A DNA stretch of 64,000 nucleotides from Streptomyces sp. NBC_01707. Its GTDB lineage: Bacteria > Actinomycetota > Actinomycetes > Streptomycetales > Streptomycetaceae. The translations under genes and the position numbers were made by a program. Numbering within the stretch: position 1 is the first letter of the stretch; every line of letters begins with the position of its first letter. Positions 25,740-34,203 of the stretch are shown piece by piece. The notes under the pieces were generated by a model. It was not told the DNA's origin. It searched no databases and was given only the letters and a program-made list of their open reading frames with translations. The stretch spans positions 1,116,001-1,180,000 of the forward strand of contig NZ_CP109190.1 of assembly GCF_041438805.1 (NCBI RefSeq), read 5' to 3'.

Positions 25740-27301
25740 CCGGAAACCTGCCCCGCGTGCTATGCCGGCTGCGCCCCGGCGGAGCCAAGCGGTCGGCGGA
25801 CAGCTTCGACCGACGCCTGCTGGCCCCGATGATGCTGGGATCGGTACTCAACCCGGTCAACTCCTCCATCCTCTCCGTCTCCTTGGTACCGATCGGCGCC
25901 GCCTTCGGCGCACCGCCCTCCCGGACGGCCTGGCTCATCTCCGCCCTCTACCTGGCCACCTCCATCGGCCAACCCGTCGTAGGACGACTGATCGACCTCT
26001 TCGGGCCCCGCCGCCTCTTCCTGGCCGGGACGGCACTGACCGGCGTCGCCGGCATCGTCGGCATGCTCGCCCCCGGCCTCGGCGCGCTCATCGCGGCACG
26101 CGTACTCCTCGGCTTCGGCACCTGCGCCGGCTATCCGGCCGCCATGTACCTCATCCGCAGCGAGACCCGACGCACCGGCCGGAAGAGTCCCGCCGGCGTC
26201 CTCACCGCCCTGGCCGTCACCACCCAGACCATTGCCGTCATCGGCCCCAGCCTCGGCGGTCTGCTGATCGGTGTCGGCGGCTGGCGCGCCACCCTGGCCG
26301 TCAACGTCCCCCTCGCTCTCGCCGGCCTGTATCTCGGCGCCCGTCGCCTCCCCGCAACCCCCGCCCCCCGCCGCGACGACGGCCGCCGCCCGGTGGGCGA
26401 GCTGGACCTGCCGGGCATGGGCCTGTTCGCGGCGGCCCTCGTCTGTCTCCTGCTGTTCCTCATGAACCCCGGCGGCGGCACCTGGTACCTCCCGGTCCTG
26501 ACCGGCGCCGCAGGAGCCGGCTTCACCTGGCGTGAACTACGCGCCCGGCAGCCCTTCATCGACGTGCGCGTACTCGGCGGCAACCTGCCGATCCTCGCCA
26601 CCTATGCCCGGACCCTGCTGTCGTACGTCGTCAGCTACGCCTTCCTCTACGGATACACGCAGTGGACGCAGGAGGGCCGCGGACTGTCCGCCTCCCAGGC
26701 CGGCCTGGTGCAACTCCCGCTCTTCGCCACCGCGATCGTCGTCTCCACCCTCACCGGACGCCATCAGGCCATCCGCGGGAAGCTCCTCGTCGGCGCCGTC
26801 GGCCAGATCACCGCCTGCGCCCTGCTGCTCCTCCTCCACGCCCATAGCCCCCTATGGATGCTGCCGGCCGTCGTGCTCGTTCTCGGAGTCCCGCAGGGCC
26901 TGAACAACCTCGCCCTGCAGAACGCCGTGTTCCATCAGGCCGACGCCGAACGCATGGGCTCCTCGGCCGGACTGCTGCGCACTTTCGGCTACCTCGGCGC
27001 CATCATCGCGTCCGCCGCCGACGGCGCCTTTTTCGGCCAGCGCGCCGACACCAGCGGCCTGCACCACCTCGCCGTCTTCATGCTCACCGTCAGCGGCCTG
27101 TTCCTCGCGCTGACCGTCATCGACGGCTCCTTGCGCCGCATCGGGGCCCCGACCGACGACGACACCACCACCGACACCGAACCCCCGGGACAGCCACCGG
27201 TGGCCGAAGTCTCCGAGCCCCGCCCGACGGGACCCGCCCCGCAGCGCCCCGCAGCACAGGGCGACCCGACCCACCCCGCGACACGTGAGGACCGACCGTG
27301 A
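25736..27301 (+). CDS. MFS drug exporter (DHA2 type)
   Basis: 521 residues with about 13-14 hydrophobic segments. SILSVSLVPIGAAFGAPPSR and LYLATSIGQPVVGRLIDLFG (motif A, with RLIDLFGPRRLFL) place it in the major facilitator superfamily, DHA2 type; motif C-like PSLGGLLIGVGGWR is at helix 5. The C-terminal 45 residues are Pro/Thr-rich and hydrophilic. GTG start overlaps the MarR stop and the stop overlaps the next gene's GTG, so the three genes are translationally coupled. Probably proton-driven export of a toxic small molecule; substrate unknown. Confidence 0.9.
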   Translation: MTGNLPRVLCRLRPGGAKRSADSFDRRLLAPMMLGSVLNPVNSSILSVSLVPIGAAFGAPPSRTAWLISALYLATSIGQPVVGRLIDLFGPRRLFLAGTALTGVAGIVGMLAPGLGALIAARVLLGFGTCAGYPAAMYLIRSETRRTGRKSPAGVLTALAVTTQTIAVIGPSLGGLLIGVGGWRATLAVNVPLALAGLYLGARRLPATPAPRRDDGRRPVGELDLPGMGLFAAALVCLLLFLMNPGGGTWYLPVLTGAAGAGFTWRELRARQPFIDVRVLGGNLPILATYARTLLSYVVSYAFLYGYTQWTQEGRGLSASQAGLVQLPLFATAIVVSTLTGRHQAIRGKLLVGAVGQITACALLLLLHAHSPLWMLPAVVLVLGVPQGLNNLALQNAVFHQADAERMGSSAGLLRTFGYLGAIIASAADGAFFGQRADTSGLHHLAVFMLTVSGLFLALTVIDGSLRRIGAPTDDDTTTDTEPPGQPPVAEVSEPRPTGPAPQRPAAQGDPTHPATREDRP

Positions 27302-27846
27302 CCAACCCCGCCCTGCTCGTGATGGACGTCCAGCAGGCCATCACCGAACGCGTTCCCGACCCCGGCTTCACACCGCGCCTCGCACGAGCCGTCGCCGCCG
27401 CACGGACCGTGGGCCTCCCCGTGGTGTACGTCGCCCTGGGCTTCCGCCCCGGCCATCCCGAGGCCAAGTCCAGTCCCTCCTTCGGCGCCCTGCCCGACGG
27501 CACCTTCGTCGAAGGTGACCCCGGAGCCGCCATCCACCCCGACGTCGCACCTCGCCCCGGCGAGAGCGTCGTCACGAAGAAGCGCGTCAGCGCCTTCGTC
27601 GGCAGCGATCTCGATCTCGTCCTGCGCGGCGGCGCCATCGACCACCTCGTCCTGACCGGCCTCGCCACCAGCGGCGTCGTCCTGTCCACCCTCCGTCAGG
27701 CCGCCGACCTCGACTACCGTCTCACCGTCCTGGCCGACGGCTGCGGCGACGCCGACCCCGAGGTCCACCGGGTGCTGACCGAGAAGGTCTTCCCCCGCCA
27801 GGCCGACGTCACCACCATCGACGCCTGGACCTCCGGCCTCGCCTGA
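27298..27846 (+). CDS. Isochorismatase-like (cysteine hydrolase family) protein without the catalytic Cys
   Basis: 182 residues with the isochorismatase-like fold: LLVMDVQQAI (Asp9), a central VTKKRVSAFVGSDLD strand-helix providing the Lys, and GLATSGVVLSTLRQAADLDY. In most members the last motif contains the nucleophilic Cys (TNxCV); here it reads TSGVV, so a cysteine-dependent amidase reaction is unlikely, as in true isochorismatases. The GTG start overlaps the MFS stop. Co-transcription with an exporter suggests modification of the exported compound or removal of its precursor. Confidence 0.88.
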   Translation: MTNPALLVMDVQQAITERVPDPGFTPRLARAVAAARTVGLPVVYVALGFRPGHPEAKSSPSFGALPDGTFVEGDPGAAIHPDVAPRPGESVVTKKRVSAFVGSDLDLVLRGGAIDHLVLTGLATSGVVLSTLRQAADLDYRLTVLADGCGDADPEVHRVLTEKVFPRQADVTTIDAWTSGLA

Positions 27847-27919
27847 CACACGGCCTGCGCCGCCGAGCGGTGTCCGGCCTGGAGGCGAGAAGAGCGATGT
27901 CCGCGCGGGCGAAAGTGGT

Positions 27920-27949
27920 TTGCCGACGTGGATGTCGCGTGAGTAGCGT
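27920..27949 (+). promoter_or_regulatory. Promoter of GNAT gene
   Basis: TTGCCG and TAGCGT are separated by 18 bases and the -10 ends eight bases before the ATG of the acetyltransferase gene, with no ribosome binding site between: a likely leaderless promoter. Confidence 0.5.
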
Positions 27950-27957
27950 CGCCGTTC

Positions 27958-28488
27958 ATGCCCCCGACTCTGCGCACTGAGCGGCTACTCCTCGAGCCGT
28001 ACCACTTCGAGGACGAAGAGGGCTTCGTCGCTCTGTTCCAGGACACCAGGGTGTCGCAGTGGATGGGTGACGGCACTGCTTCCGAAGCATCGGACCGTGC
28101 CCTGTTCGGGCGCATCTTCACGAAGGTGTATGCCCAGGGCCTGTTCGATGTCTGGGCCGTTCGTCGCCATGGACTCCTCGTCGGGCATGCCGAGATCAAG
28201 CCCAACCAGGTCGTCGGGGGGCACGAGATCATTTACGCTCTGGCGCCGACGGCATGGGGGGCCGGCCTGGGGACCGAGTTGGCCGAGGCGATCGTCGCCC
28301 ATGGTTTCGCGACCCTCCGACTGACCGAGGTGTACGCCACTGTGGACCCGGCGAACAAGGCCTCACTGACCCTGCTGGACGGAATCGGGTTCGAGCATGT
28401 CCGGGACATGAATGAGGATGACGGCAGCACCACCCGCGTGTTGATCCGCCGTCGAGCCGCAAGCAACAAGTCGCCACTCGCCCCATAG
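27958..28488 (+). CDS. GNAT family N-acetyltransferase
   Basis: 176 residues of the RimJ/RimL type: LRTERLLLEPYHFEDEEGFV at the N-terminus, HEIIYALAPTAWGAGLGTEL as acetyl-CoA motif A (GAGLGT loop) and VDPANKASLTLLDGIGFEHV as motif B. The acceptor is unknown; homologues acetylate ribosomal protein N-termini or small amines. It follows the efflux operon by 111 bases but has its own promoter-like elements, so it is probably a separate unit. Confidence 0.9.
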   Translation: MPPTLRTERLLLEPYHFEDEEGFVALFQDTRVSQWMGDGTASEASDRALFGRIFTKVYAQGLFDVWAVRRHGLLVGHAEIKPNQVVGGHEIIYALAPTAWGAGLGTELAEAIVAHGFATLRLTEVYATVDPANKASLTLLDGIGFEHVRDMNEDDGSTTRVLIRRRAASNKSPLAP

Positions 28489-28549
28489 GGGCGATCAGGC
28501 CGCTTGGGTGGTGGACGCCCTCCAGGGCTGGAGCCGGCGGGAGCACCGC

Positions 28550-28567
28550 TGATCGGAGGACCGATCA
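28550..28567. terminator. Hairpin between convergent genes
   Basis: TGATCGG-AGGA-CCGATCA, perfect 7-bp stem with a 4-base loop, overlapping the stop codon of the minus-strand gene and about 60 bases after the GNAT stop. Probable bidirectional terminator. Confidence 0.55.
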
Positions 28568-28843
28568 CCCCTCCATCACGGCATCGCATTGCGCGCAGAC
28601 CAGCTGGGCGTACTCCGCCGCATACCACGAGGAATCAGGATCCGTGGGCCGGCCGGGAGAAGGCATCATGGCGAAGGTGTCCTTACCGCACAGCGTGCGC
28701 GGCCCTGGAGTCGTGGTGGACCCAGGGGCGGCCGGCGCTGCATGCACGCAGCGGACGGGCCGCCCCTCAACCAGTGAGGCACCGGTCATGGATCGCGCTG
28801 CACCTGGCTGATCGAGCTCGTACATCACGAAGATCTCGCTCAT
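28565..28843 (-). CDS. Hypothetical protein with CxxC motif
   Basis: 92 residues, MSEIFVMYELDQPGAARSMT at the start. Four Cys are visible: RCVHA, LCGKDTFAM, and a C-terminal VCAQCDAV pair, suggesting metal binding by a small zinc-ribbon-like domain. Widespread small Streptomyces proteins of this kind have no known function. GTCGGGAC is a weak ribosome binding site. No operon partner. Confidence 0.6.
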   Translation of the reverse strand: MSEIFVMYELDQPGAARSMTGASLVEGRPVRCVHAAPAAPGSTTTPGPRTLCGKDTFAMMPSPGRPTDPDSSWYAAEYAQLVCAQCDAVMEG

Positions 28844-29173
28844 GTCCCGACGGTAGGCCGATACAGCGGATCACGCAGTCGGTACGTGAGACATACCGGC
28901 TTGGACCACCCTCGCCATGACGGTCGCGGACCCTTCAACTTGTCCGTCGGTACCGCGACGCCGCCCCAGGTCTCCCGACGCGCCCAGGGATACGCGGACG
29001 CGAACGGCGGAAGAATCGCGTTCCCCGTGAAGCCGGCAAGGACGCACTGGGGCTTGCTGCGAAAGTGCTGGTCACAGCCGGCAGGCTCGGCCGACCCCAC
29101 CCTTGTTGCCAGTGCGACTTCGCGAATCGGGCGGCCGAGCGGGGAAACCGAGCAGTAGGCCGCAAGCCATGCT
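28844..29173. other. Intergenic stretch
   Basis: No supported gene; open frames on both strands lack ribosome binding sites and recognisable motifs. Confidence 0.4.
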
Positions 29174-29539
29174 TCAGCCCCGGGCGATGGACTGTTCGAT
29201 GAGGGCCACGGTGGCACGGGGATGATCGACCTCGATGACTAGGCGGTCGTAGGTTTCGGCGTCGGCGAGTTCGATGACGACTGCCTTGTCCGGGTTCTTC
29301 ACGTCCCAGAAGAGGCGTTCACCATTGCTGAGGAAGCGGCCGGCGGTGATCACACCGGGGAGATTGGTGCCACCGACGCGGATGCCTTTCCGTTCGCGGG
29401 CGATGCCGGGGTCGTGGGTGGCGCCACGCACGTGGGCGAGGGGGATTTCCAGGCGGCTCTTGAGACTCCAGAGCTTGTCGAGACCCTGGATTTCGGCGGT
29501 CAGTAGGCCGCGTTCGCGGTCGATGGAGATCAGGGCCAT
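29174..29539 (-). CDS. Small PH-like domain protein (bacterial pleckstrin-homology type)
   Basis: 121 residues, MALISIDRERGLLTAEIQGL then strands IPLAHVRGATHDPGIARERK, GIRVGGTNLPGVITAGRFL, KAVVIELADAETYDRLVIEV and a final helix. The succession of seven short strands and one C-terminal helix resembles bacterial PH domains of unknown function. It begins one base after the stop of the TetR gene (TGA-C-ATG), with GAGGAGC inside that gene as ribosome binding site, so the two are an operon. Role unknown, possibly the target or partner of the TetR-controlled response. Confidence 0.75.
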   Translation of the reverse strand: MALISIDRERGLLTAEIQGLDKLWSLKSRLEIPLAHVRGATHDPGIARERKGIRVGGTNLPGVITAGRFLSNGERLFWDVKNPDKAVVIELADAETYDRLVIEVDHPRATVALIEQSIARG

Positions 29540-29540
29540 G

Positions 29541-30026
29541 TCAATGCTCCTCAGCGGAGGTGAGTTGGGCTCGCAGGCGCAGGCGGGCACCGAGGACGGT
29601 GGAGGCGAGTTGAGGGGCGGCGTCACCGTGGGAAGGGCGCAGGGCGTCCTCCAGTGCGGTGATGCCTTCCGCGACCATGGCGGCCACCTCGGGATCGTGG
29701 GGGGCGCGTTCGGCGGCGGCGAGGAGGAGAAGTCCGGCCGCCGGGCCGTTGTCGTACGAGGCGATGGCTGTTGTCAGTGCCTGCGCGGGATCGGTGAGAG
29801 TGGCGATGACGGCGATCGCGGGATGGATCTCGTGGTCGAGGTGGTTGCGGAGGGCGGTCAGATGCAGGCTCCGTTTGGAACCGAACACTTTGTAGAGACT
29901 GCCTCGGTGGATGCCGGTGGCTGTGACCAGGTCGTCCACCGAGGTGCCCTCGTAGCCGTACGTGGCGAAGAGGGTGGCCGCGGTACCGACGGCCTGATCG
30001 GTGTCGAAGGTGCGTGGTCGTCCCAT
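29541..30026 (-). CDS. TetR family regulator
   Basis: 161 residues. The HTH is at about 12-50: AATLFATYGYEGTSVDDLVT, GIHRGSLYKVFGSKRSLHL, the classic TetR recognition helix ending in Y-x-x-F-x-x-K. The C-terminal effector domain is short. The ATG has no ribosome binding site; a -10 hexamer TACGGT ends six bases before it and a palindrome AAGAAC-GAGT-GTTCTT overlaps the -35, so the gene is probably leaderless and autorepressed. The small PH-like gene follows directly. Confidence 0.88.
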   Translation of the reverse strand: MGRPRTFDTDQAVGTAATLFATYGYEGTSVDDLVTATGIHRGSLYKVFGSKRSLHLTALRNHLDHEIHPAIAVIATLTDPAQALTTAIASYDNGPAAGLLLLAAAERAPHDPEVAAMVAEGITALEDALRPSHGDAAPQLASTVLGARLRLRAQLTSAEEH

Positions 30027-30032
30027 GGCAAG

Positions 30033-30076
30033 ACCGTATGCGGTTAAAGAACGTCCAGTCAAGAACGAGTGTTCTT
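30033..30076 (-). promoter_or_regulatory. tetR-type promoter with overlapping palindromic operator
   Basis: On the minus strand TTGACT (30057-30062) and TACGGT (30033-30038) are 18 bases apart. A perfect palindrome AAGAAC-GAGT-GTTCTT (30061-30076) overlaps the -35 and an extra AAAGAAC half-site lies in the spacer. Good candidate for autoregulation. Confidence 0.6.
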
Positions 30077-30240
30077 TTATGGTTGGTGCTGGAGACGCGG
30101 GAGGCGGACGCCTTTCGGAGGAGGCCCCTGGCGGTGCCGATCCACGGCCCGGCGCGCGCGAACGCCTTCCCGCAGGTACCGTCGCACCACCGGCGGCGGA
30201 ACAGGCGCAGCAGCGCGGCGGCGGGGCTTACCCTGGCCGC

Positions 30241-30591
30241 ATGATCACCGGTGGACACGTCATCATTTACAGCCGTGACGCGGAAGCGGACCGGGCCTTC
30301 TTCCGGGATGTGCTGGAGTATCCGCACGTCGATGCAGGAGGTGGCTGGCTGATCTTCAAGCTTCCGCCGACCGAGATCGCCGTGCATCCCACGGACGGCC
30401 CGGAGGCGCAGGAGCTCTACCTGATGTGCGACGACATCAACGCAACGGTGAAGAACCTGTCCACGAAGGGCGTGGAGTTCACACAGGCAGTCACCGATGC
30501 GCGCTGGGGGCGACTGACCAGGTTCCGTCTGCCGGGCGGCGGCGAGGTGGGCATGTACGAGCCCCGGCACGAGCGAGCCACCGAGCTGTGA
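30241..30591 (+). CDS. VOC (glyoxalase/bleomycin-resistance) family protein
   Basis: 116 residues, one beta-alpha-beta-beta-beta repeat pair: GGHVIIYSRDAEADRAFFRD, then ELYLMCDDINATVKNLSTKG and FRLPGGGEVGMYEPRH, the metal-ligand Glu region of the vicinal oxygen chelate fold. Such proteins bind or open small molecules using a metal ion, or bind drugs; the specific role is unknown. TACCCT ends six bases before ATG and no ribosome binding site is visible, pointing to a leaderless mRNA. Confidence 0.87.
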   Translation: MITGGHVIIYSRDAEADRAFFRDVLEYPHVDAGGGWLIFKLPPTEIAVHPTDGPEAQELYLMCDDINATVKNLSTKGVEFTQAVTDARWGRLTRFRLPGGGEVGMYEPRHERATEL

Positions 30592-30761
30592 AGCGCACAT
30601 GCCGCACACCTCAGGCTCGCTGGGGCTGACGGCGAGATCCCCGTCAAGCGCCCGCCGACCGACGCCCAAGACGCGGACTGCGAGGTCGCCCACTGCCCGG
30701 CCCGGCGATGCGCACAGCGCCGAATCCTTCGAGGGAAGCCCGCCCGGGGCGGATGCACTCG

Positions 30762-31580
30762 CTACGGCGATTCCCGTGGACCGGCGTCTGCCGGGGCGTC
30801 GGGCGTGGTGCTCAGAGGCAGGAGCTGGGGGCGTTTCGCGGTGCGGCCGTCGCCGGAGGACCGGCCCCGCAGACGGCGTACGAGCCAGGGTCCGAGAAAT
30901 GCGGCCGCCCAGCGCAGTTCGGCTGCTGCGGCTTGCCGACCGGCAGGGACCGCCTGCGGAGGCAGCGGGAGCGTCCAGGCGTCGTCGCTTCCGGGCAGGT
31001 GAATGGCGTGCGCCACGGCTGCGGCGATCCGTTCGTGGCCCAGCGGGCTCGCATGGAGTCGGTCAGCGCTCCACAGCCGTGGGTCCGTGGTGACGGCGTG
31101 AACGGCGGTTTCGGCGACCGTGACCCCATGTCGGGCGGCCGCAGCACGGATGCCGGCGTTGAGGTCGAACACACGGGACCTGACCGGCCGGGCAAGTGGC
31201 GCGATCTTCCCGACGTCGGGGAAGGTGAGGGTCACCACGTGGGCTCCGGTGGCTGTGAGCGCCATGAACACTTCTTCCAGATGCCCGGCCACCTCCGTGG
31301 CGTCGAAGCGGGGCCGGAGCAGGTCGTTGACCCCGGCGACGACGGTCGCCAGGTCGGGGCGCAGGGCCAGGGCGGGCCCCAGCTGTTCGGTGCGGACCTG
31401 GCCGGCGACACGTCCGCGTACGGCCAGGTTGGCGTACTCGAGAGAGGGGTTGACGGCCGCGAGGCGCTCGGCGAGCCGGTCGGCCCAGCCCCGCAGACCG
31501 GTGATGTCGTCGCCGTCCCCGAGTCCTTCGGTCTGGCTGTCGCCCAGGGCCACGTAGCGCAGATATTCACCGCTGTTCAC
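30762..31580 (-). CDS. SGNH/GDSL-family hydrolase
   Basis: 272 residues. Block I is RYVALGDSQTEGLGDG (nucleophile Ser in GDSQTEG), block III is VVAGVNDLLRP, and block V is SADRLHASPLGH with the catalytic Asp and His. These are intracellular esterases or lipases with a flavodoxin-like fold; no signal peptide is present. The GTG start lies inside the 3' end of the upstream PadR gene (14-base overlap), so the enzyme is probably expressed with its regulator. The C-terminal 35 residues are basic and low complexity. Substrate unknown. Confidence 0.87.
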   Translation of the reverse strand: MNSGEYLRYVALGDSQTEGLGDGDDITGLRGWADRLAERLAAVNPSLEYANLAVRGRVAGQVRTEQLGPALALRPDLATVVAGVNDLLRPRFDATEVAGHLEEVFMALTATGAHVVTLTFPDVGKIAPLARPVRSRVFDLNAGIRAAAARHGVTVAETAVHAVTTDPRLWSADRLHASPLGHERIAAAVAHAIHLPGSDDAWTLPLPPQAVPAGRQAAAAELRWAAAFLGPWLVRRLRGRSSGDGRTAKRPQLLPLSTTPDAPADAGPRESP

Positions 31581-32136
31581 GGCTCGTCCGCCTTTCCCGC
31601 AGAACGGCTGAGATCCGCAGGCACCAGTCCCGGTTGCCCTGTTCAAAGGCCAGGCCGCGCAGGCAGGTCAGGTACGGCCCGATCCGCTCGCCTCGGCGCA
31701 GGAACTCTTCCTCGTCCACGTCGCCCCGCATCTGCCGCAGCAGCTTGCCGAAGAGCTCGATCCTGGCGTCGGCTGCGGACGCTCGCTCTTCGAGCTGCTC
31801 GATCACCGGTGCGGTTCCGATGTGGTCGGCAGCCTGGACCTTGACGAGCAGGTCGTCGCGGATGAACGAGGGCTTCGATACGGATGCGGCAAACTCTTCC
31901 AGCTCGGCGAGACCGGCGTCGGTGACCCGGAACAGACGTTTGTTGGGCCGCGCCTCCTGGACCACCTGCCGACCGGCGACCAGCCCTTCCTTCTCCAGCT
32001 TGGCCAGCTCGGCGTACAGCTGCTGGGGCAGGGCGTACCAGAAGTTCGCGACACCGACGTCGAACGCCTTGGCCAGTTGGTATCCGCTGTATTCGCCGTC
32101 CAGCAGCGCCGCCAGCACGGCATGTCGCAAGGCCAC
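31567..32136 (-). CDS. PadR family regulator
   Basis: 189 residues from a GTG with AAGGGAAGGGG upstream, giving the standard PadR start LRHAVLAALLDGEYSGYQLA. The winged helix continues with FWYALPQQLYAELAKLEKEG, followed by the C-terminal dimerisation helices typical of the PadR-s2 (Vir) type, about 80 residues. PadR proteins are repressors that often respond to phenolics or drugs. An elaborate palindrome lies between it and a divergent SnoaL-like gene, so it probably controls both directions. The frame is open 21 codons further upstream, but that segment is the operator itself. Confidence 0.9.
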   Translation of the reverse strand: MALRHAVLAALLDGEYSGYQLAKAFDVGVANFWYALPQQLYAELAKLEKEGLVAGRQVVQEARPNKRLFRVTDAGLAELEEFAASVSKPSFIRDDLLVKVQAADHIGTAPVIEQLEERASAADARIELFGKLLRQMRGDVDEEEFLRRGERIGPYLTCLRGLAFEQGNRDWCLRISAVLRERRTSREQR

Positions 32137-32175
32137 CGAAGGCGCCCCTTCCCTTTCGTTGTCCGCCACTGCATC

Positions 32176-32211
32176 ATACTCAAGAAAGTGACTAGTCACA
32201 TCGTTGAGTAT
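32176..32211. promoter_or_regulatory. Nested palindromic operator between PadR and SnoaL-like genes
   Basis: A central perfect 12-bp palindrome GTGACTAGTCAC is flanked at 4-base distances by the perfect arms ATACTCAA and TTGAGTAT, total 36 bases with a single centre. The right half overlaps the region just before the SnoaL gene's ribosome binding site. Strong candidate PadR site. Confidence 0.8.
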
Positions 32212-32222
32212 CAGGAGGAGTC

Positions 32223-32654
32223 ATGGAGACTGCTGAACGCTTCCGGACCGGCGTGGAGAAGGGCGATCTCGCGGCGCTGGAAGACCTGTTCACCGAGGAC
32301 ATCCGCCTCTACAGCCCGGTGAAGTTCACCCCCTTCGAGGGCAGGCCCATGGTGCTGGGACTCTTCGGTGTCCTGCTGCGCACCTTCGAGGACTTCCGCT
32401 ACATCGGACACTTCGAGGGCGTGGCCGAGACCAGCACCGATGGCGAGGAGACTCCGTCGGCGATCCTCCTCTTCCGGGCCACCGTGCACGGCAAGGAGAT
32501 CCACGGCATCGACCTGCTCCAGTTCGACGAGACGGGCCGGATCAAGGAGTTCACCGTGATGGTCCGCCCGCAGTCCGCGGTCCATGCCCTGGGCGAGGCG
32601 GTACTCGCCGGCCTGGTCGCCGACGGACTCATTCCCCGGCCCGACGGCCGCTGA
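32223..32654 (+). CDS. SnoaL-like domain protein
   Basis: 143 residues, cone-shaped NTF2/SnoaL fold: ETAERFRTGVEKGDLAALED, FTEDIRLYSPVKFTPFEGRP and HGKEIHGIDLLQFDETGRIK are typical. The fold is used for isomerases, cyclases and dehydratases on ring compounds, but many members lack known function. AGGAGGAG gives a strong ribosome binding site. Divergent from the PadR gene and presumably its main target. Confidence 0.9.
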   Translation: METAERFRTGVEKGDLAALEDLFTEDIRLYSPVKFTPFEGRPMVLGLFGVLLRTFEDFRYIGHFEGVAETSTDGEETPSAILLFRATVHGKEIHGIDLLQFDETGRIKEFTVMVRPQSAVHALGEAVLAGLVADGLIPRPDGR

Positions 32655-33533
32655 AGGGACCACGGCAACACCCGCCCCGATGCCAAGGATCCGGGTACCC
32701 ACCGAGCCACACCCGTTCTCGCGTCGGCCACTCGGGGTCGTGGGCGACCACGCGTTCGCGGACCAGCGGGCGCCGGGGGCAGGATTCAGCGACTTGAGAT
32801 GAACAGCGCTCCGGGCTCGGCGTGCGCCGAGCACGATGATGTTCGTGTCGATCGCGCCTAGCTTCGTCCATGACTTGACGGTGCTCCCCCGCCCCGCTCA
32901 CGGTGGGCGGACAGCGTCGCCCGGACGATCTTGTGGTCAAGGTTGCCGACCTCTCCGGCGTCGGCGATGAGGGCTGTCAGGCATTCGTACGGACCGACAA
33001 AGCCGTATGTGACAGAAGCCCGGCGGCCTCGTTGACGCCGAACGCGTCGGCGCCAGTCACGTGCCGAGGTCCGGCAGGATCGATACGGGCACAGGATTCT
33101 CTGGGTTCGCGGGTCGTGACGGGCCGAGAGCATGGGCAGGCACAGGCTCCGACGTGCCGCAGTCGTCGGATTCGGTCCGGACAGTCCGCCTTGCGGTCCG
33201 GACGCCGAACACTTCGAGCACACCGGAACCGGTCCATCTCTCTTCCGGTGCCGGGCGCCTCCAGAACGACGCCGAGTGGAGCCGGGCCACACCCGAAGCC
33301 GACTCCACTGGGCCAACAGCGACGGCGGGGCGGCGTCGGCCGAATATCGGTGGAATTGCCATCATGCGCGGCCCAGAGAGACGAAGACGCGAGATGGGTC
33401 CTCGACGTCGGCACCTTGCCGTCCGCTCGGGAAGGAGCATCTGCCATATCCGAACGGCAACGCATTCCCCGCCCGACCATGACGCCGACCCCCCGCAACT
33501 GTCCTTCCGCACCGGACCCGCCGGGTTCATTTT
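32655..33533. other. Long stretch without a recognisable gene
   Basis: Nearly 900 bases. A minus-strand run GFVGPYECLTALIADAGEVG, NLDHKIVRATLSAHRERGGG (near 32885-33015) is protein-like but has no start signal and was not matched to a family; it may be a gene fragment. No mobile-element ends seen. Confidence 0.4.
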
Positions 33534-33707
33534 TCAGCGCTTGAAGGCGTCCTTCGCCTTCTCCTTCGCCTGACGAACGTCACCCTTGGCCTTCTCGGCG
33601 CGGCCCTTGGCCGTCAAACCCTCGTTGCCTACCGCGCGGCCCGCGGTTTCCTCCACCTTGCCCTTGGCCTGTTCCACCTTGGCCTTGGCCTTCTCGTCCT
33701 TGGCCAC
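33534..33707 (-). CDS. CsbD family stress protein
   Basis: 57 residues, MAKDEKAKAKVEQAKGKVEE, TAGRAVGNEGLTAKGRAEKA, then a Lys-rich helix ending DAFKR. This is the CsbD/YjbJ pattern, a small helical, very hydrophilic protein induced by general stress or stationary phase; molecular role unknown. A GTG with GGGATG upstream is used. It is the first of several stress-protein genes in the next 10 kb. Confidence 0.9.
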   Translation of the reverse strand: MAKDEKAKAKVEQAKGKVEETAGRAVGNEGLTAKGRAEKAKGDVRQAKEKAKDAFKR

Positions 33708-34154
33708 GACACTCACATCCCGCTTCTCAATCTTGATGGACAACTTCAACATCAACCGTAAATGGCTCCGTACACGCAAGCTACCGACCGGTCGGGCCGA
33801 AACGGGATTATGTGAAGTCCGGATGAGATCGAACGCCCTCAGGCGTGACCCACAAGGCCTTTGCAGAGGGATTCCCACGCGGACTTACCGGCGGGTTCCC
33901 GGCCTTCGGCTCGCAGCGCCCAGCACTGCGCCACGCCCCGTCGAGCCCGCATGGCTGCGCCGCCCACACGACCGTCCCGTTCCACCTGTACAGGCAGGGC
34001 TTCGGCGGAGTCGCGTGGCGTCCGATCTCTGCTCAAGAAGGCCGACTTCGACAAGATCATGACGATTTACCCAGCCGCCGTGCCCGAGAGGGGCGGCGAC
34101 GTCCCGCCGCGATGCGAGTCCGCCACCCACTCGCCGCCCCAGCCCTTGCCTAAC
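33708..34154. other. Stretch without a recognisable gene
   Basis: No supported gene on either strand between the CsbD gene and the operator of the next operon. Some runs are protein-like but have no family resemblance. Confidence 0.4.
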
Positions 34155-34171
34155 CTATCGACATTCGATAG
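34155..34171. promoter_or_regulatory. Palindromic operator of the DUF2975/HTH operon
   Basis: CTATCGA-CAT-TCGATAG, perfect 7-base arms, 32 bases before the start of the membrane protein gene. The HTH protein encoded by the second gene is the likely ligand. Confidence 0.65.
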
Positions 34172-34203
34172 ATTCCCATCGTAACTCGATGGAAGGATGG
34201 ACC

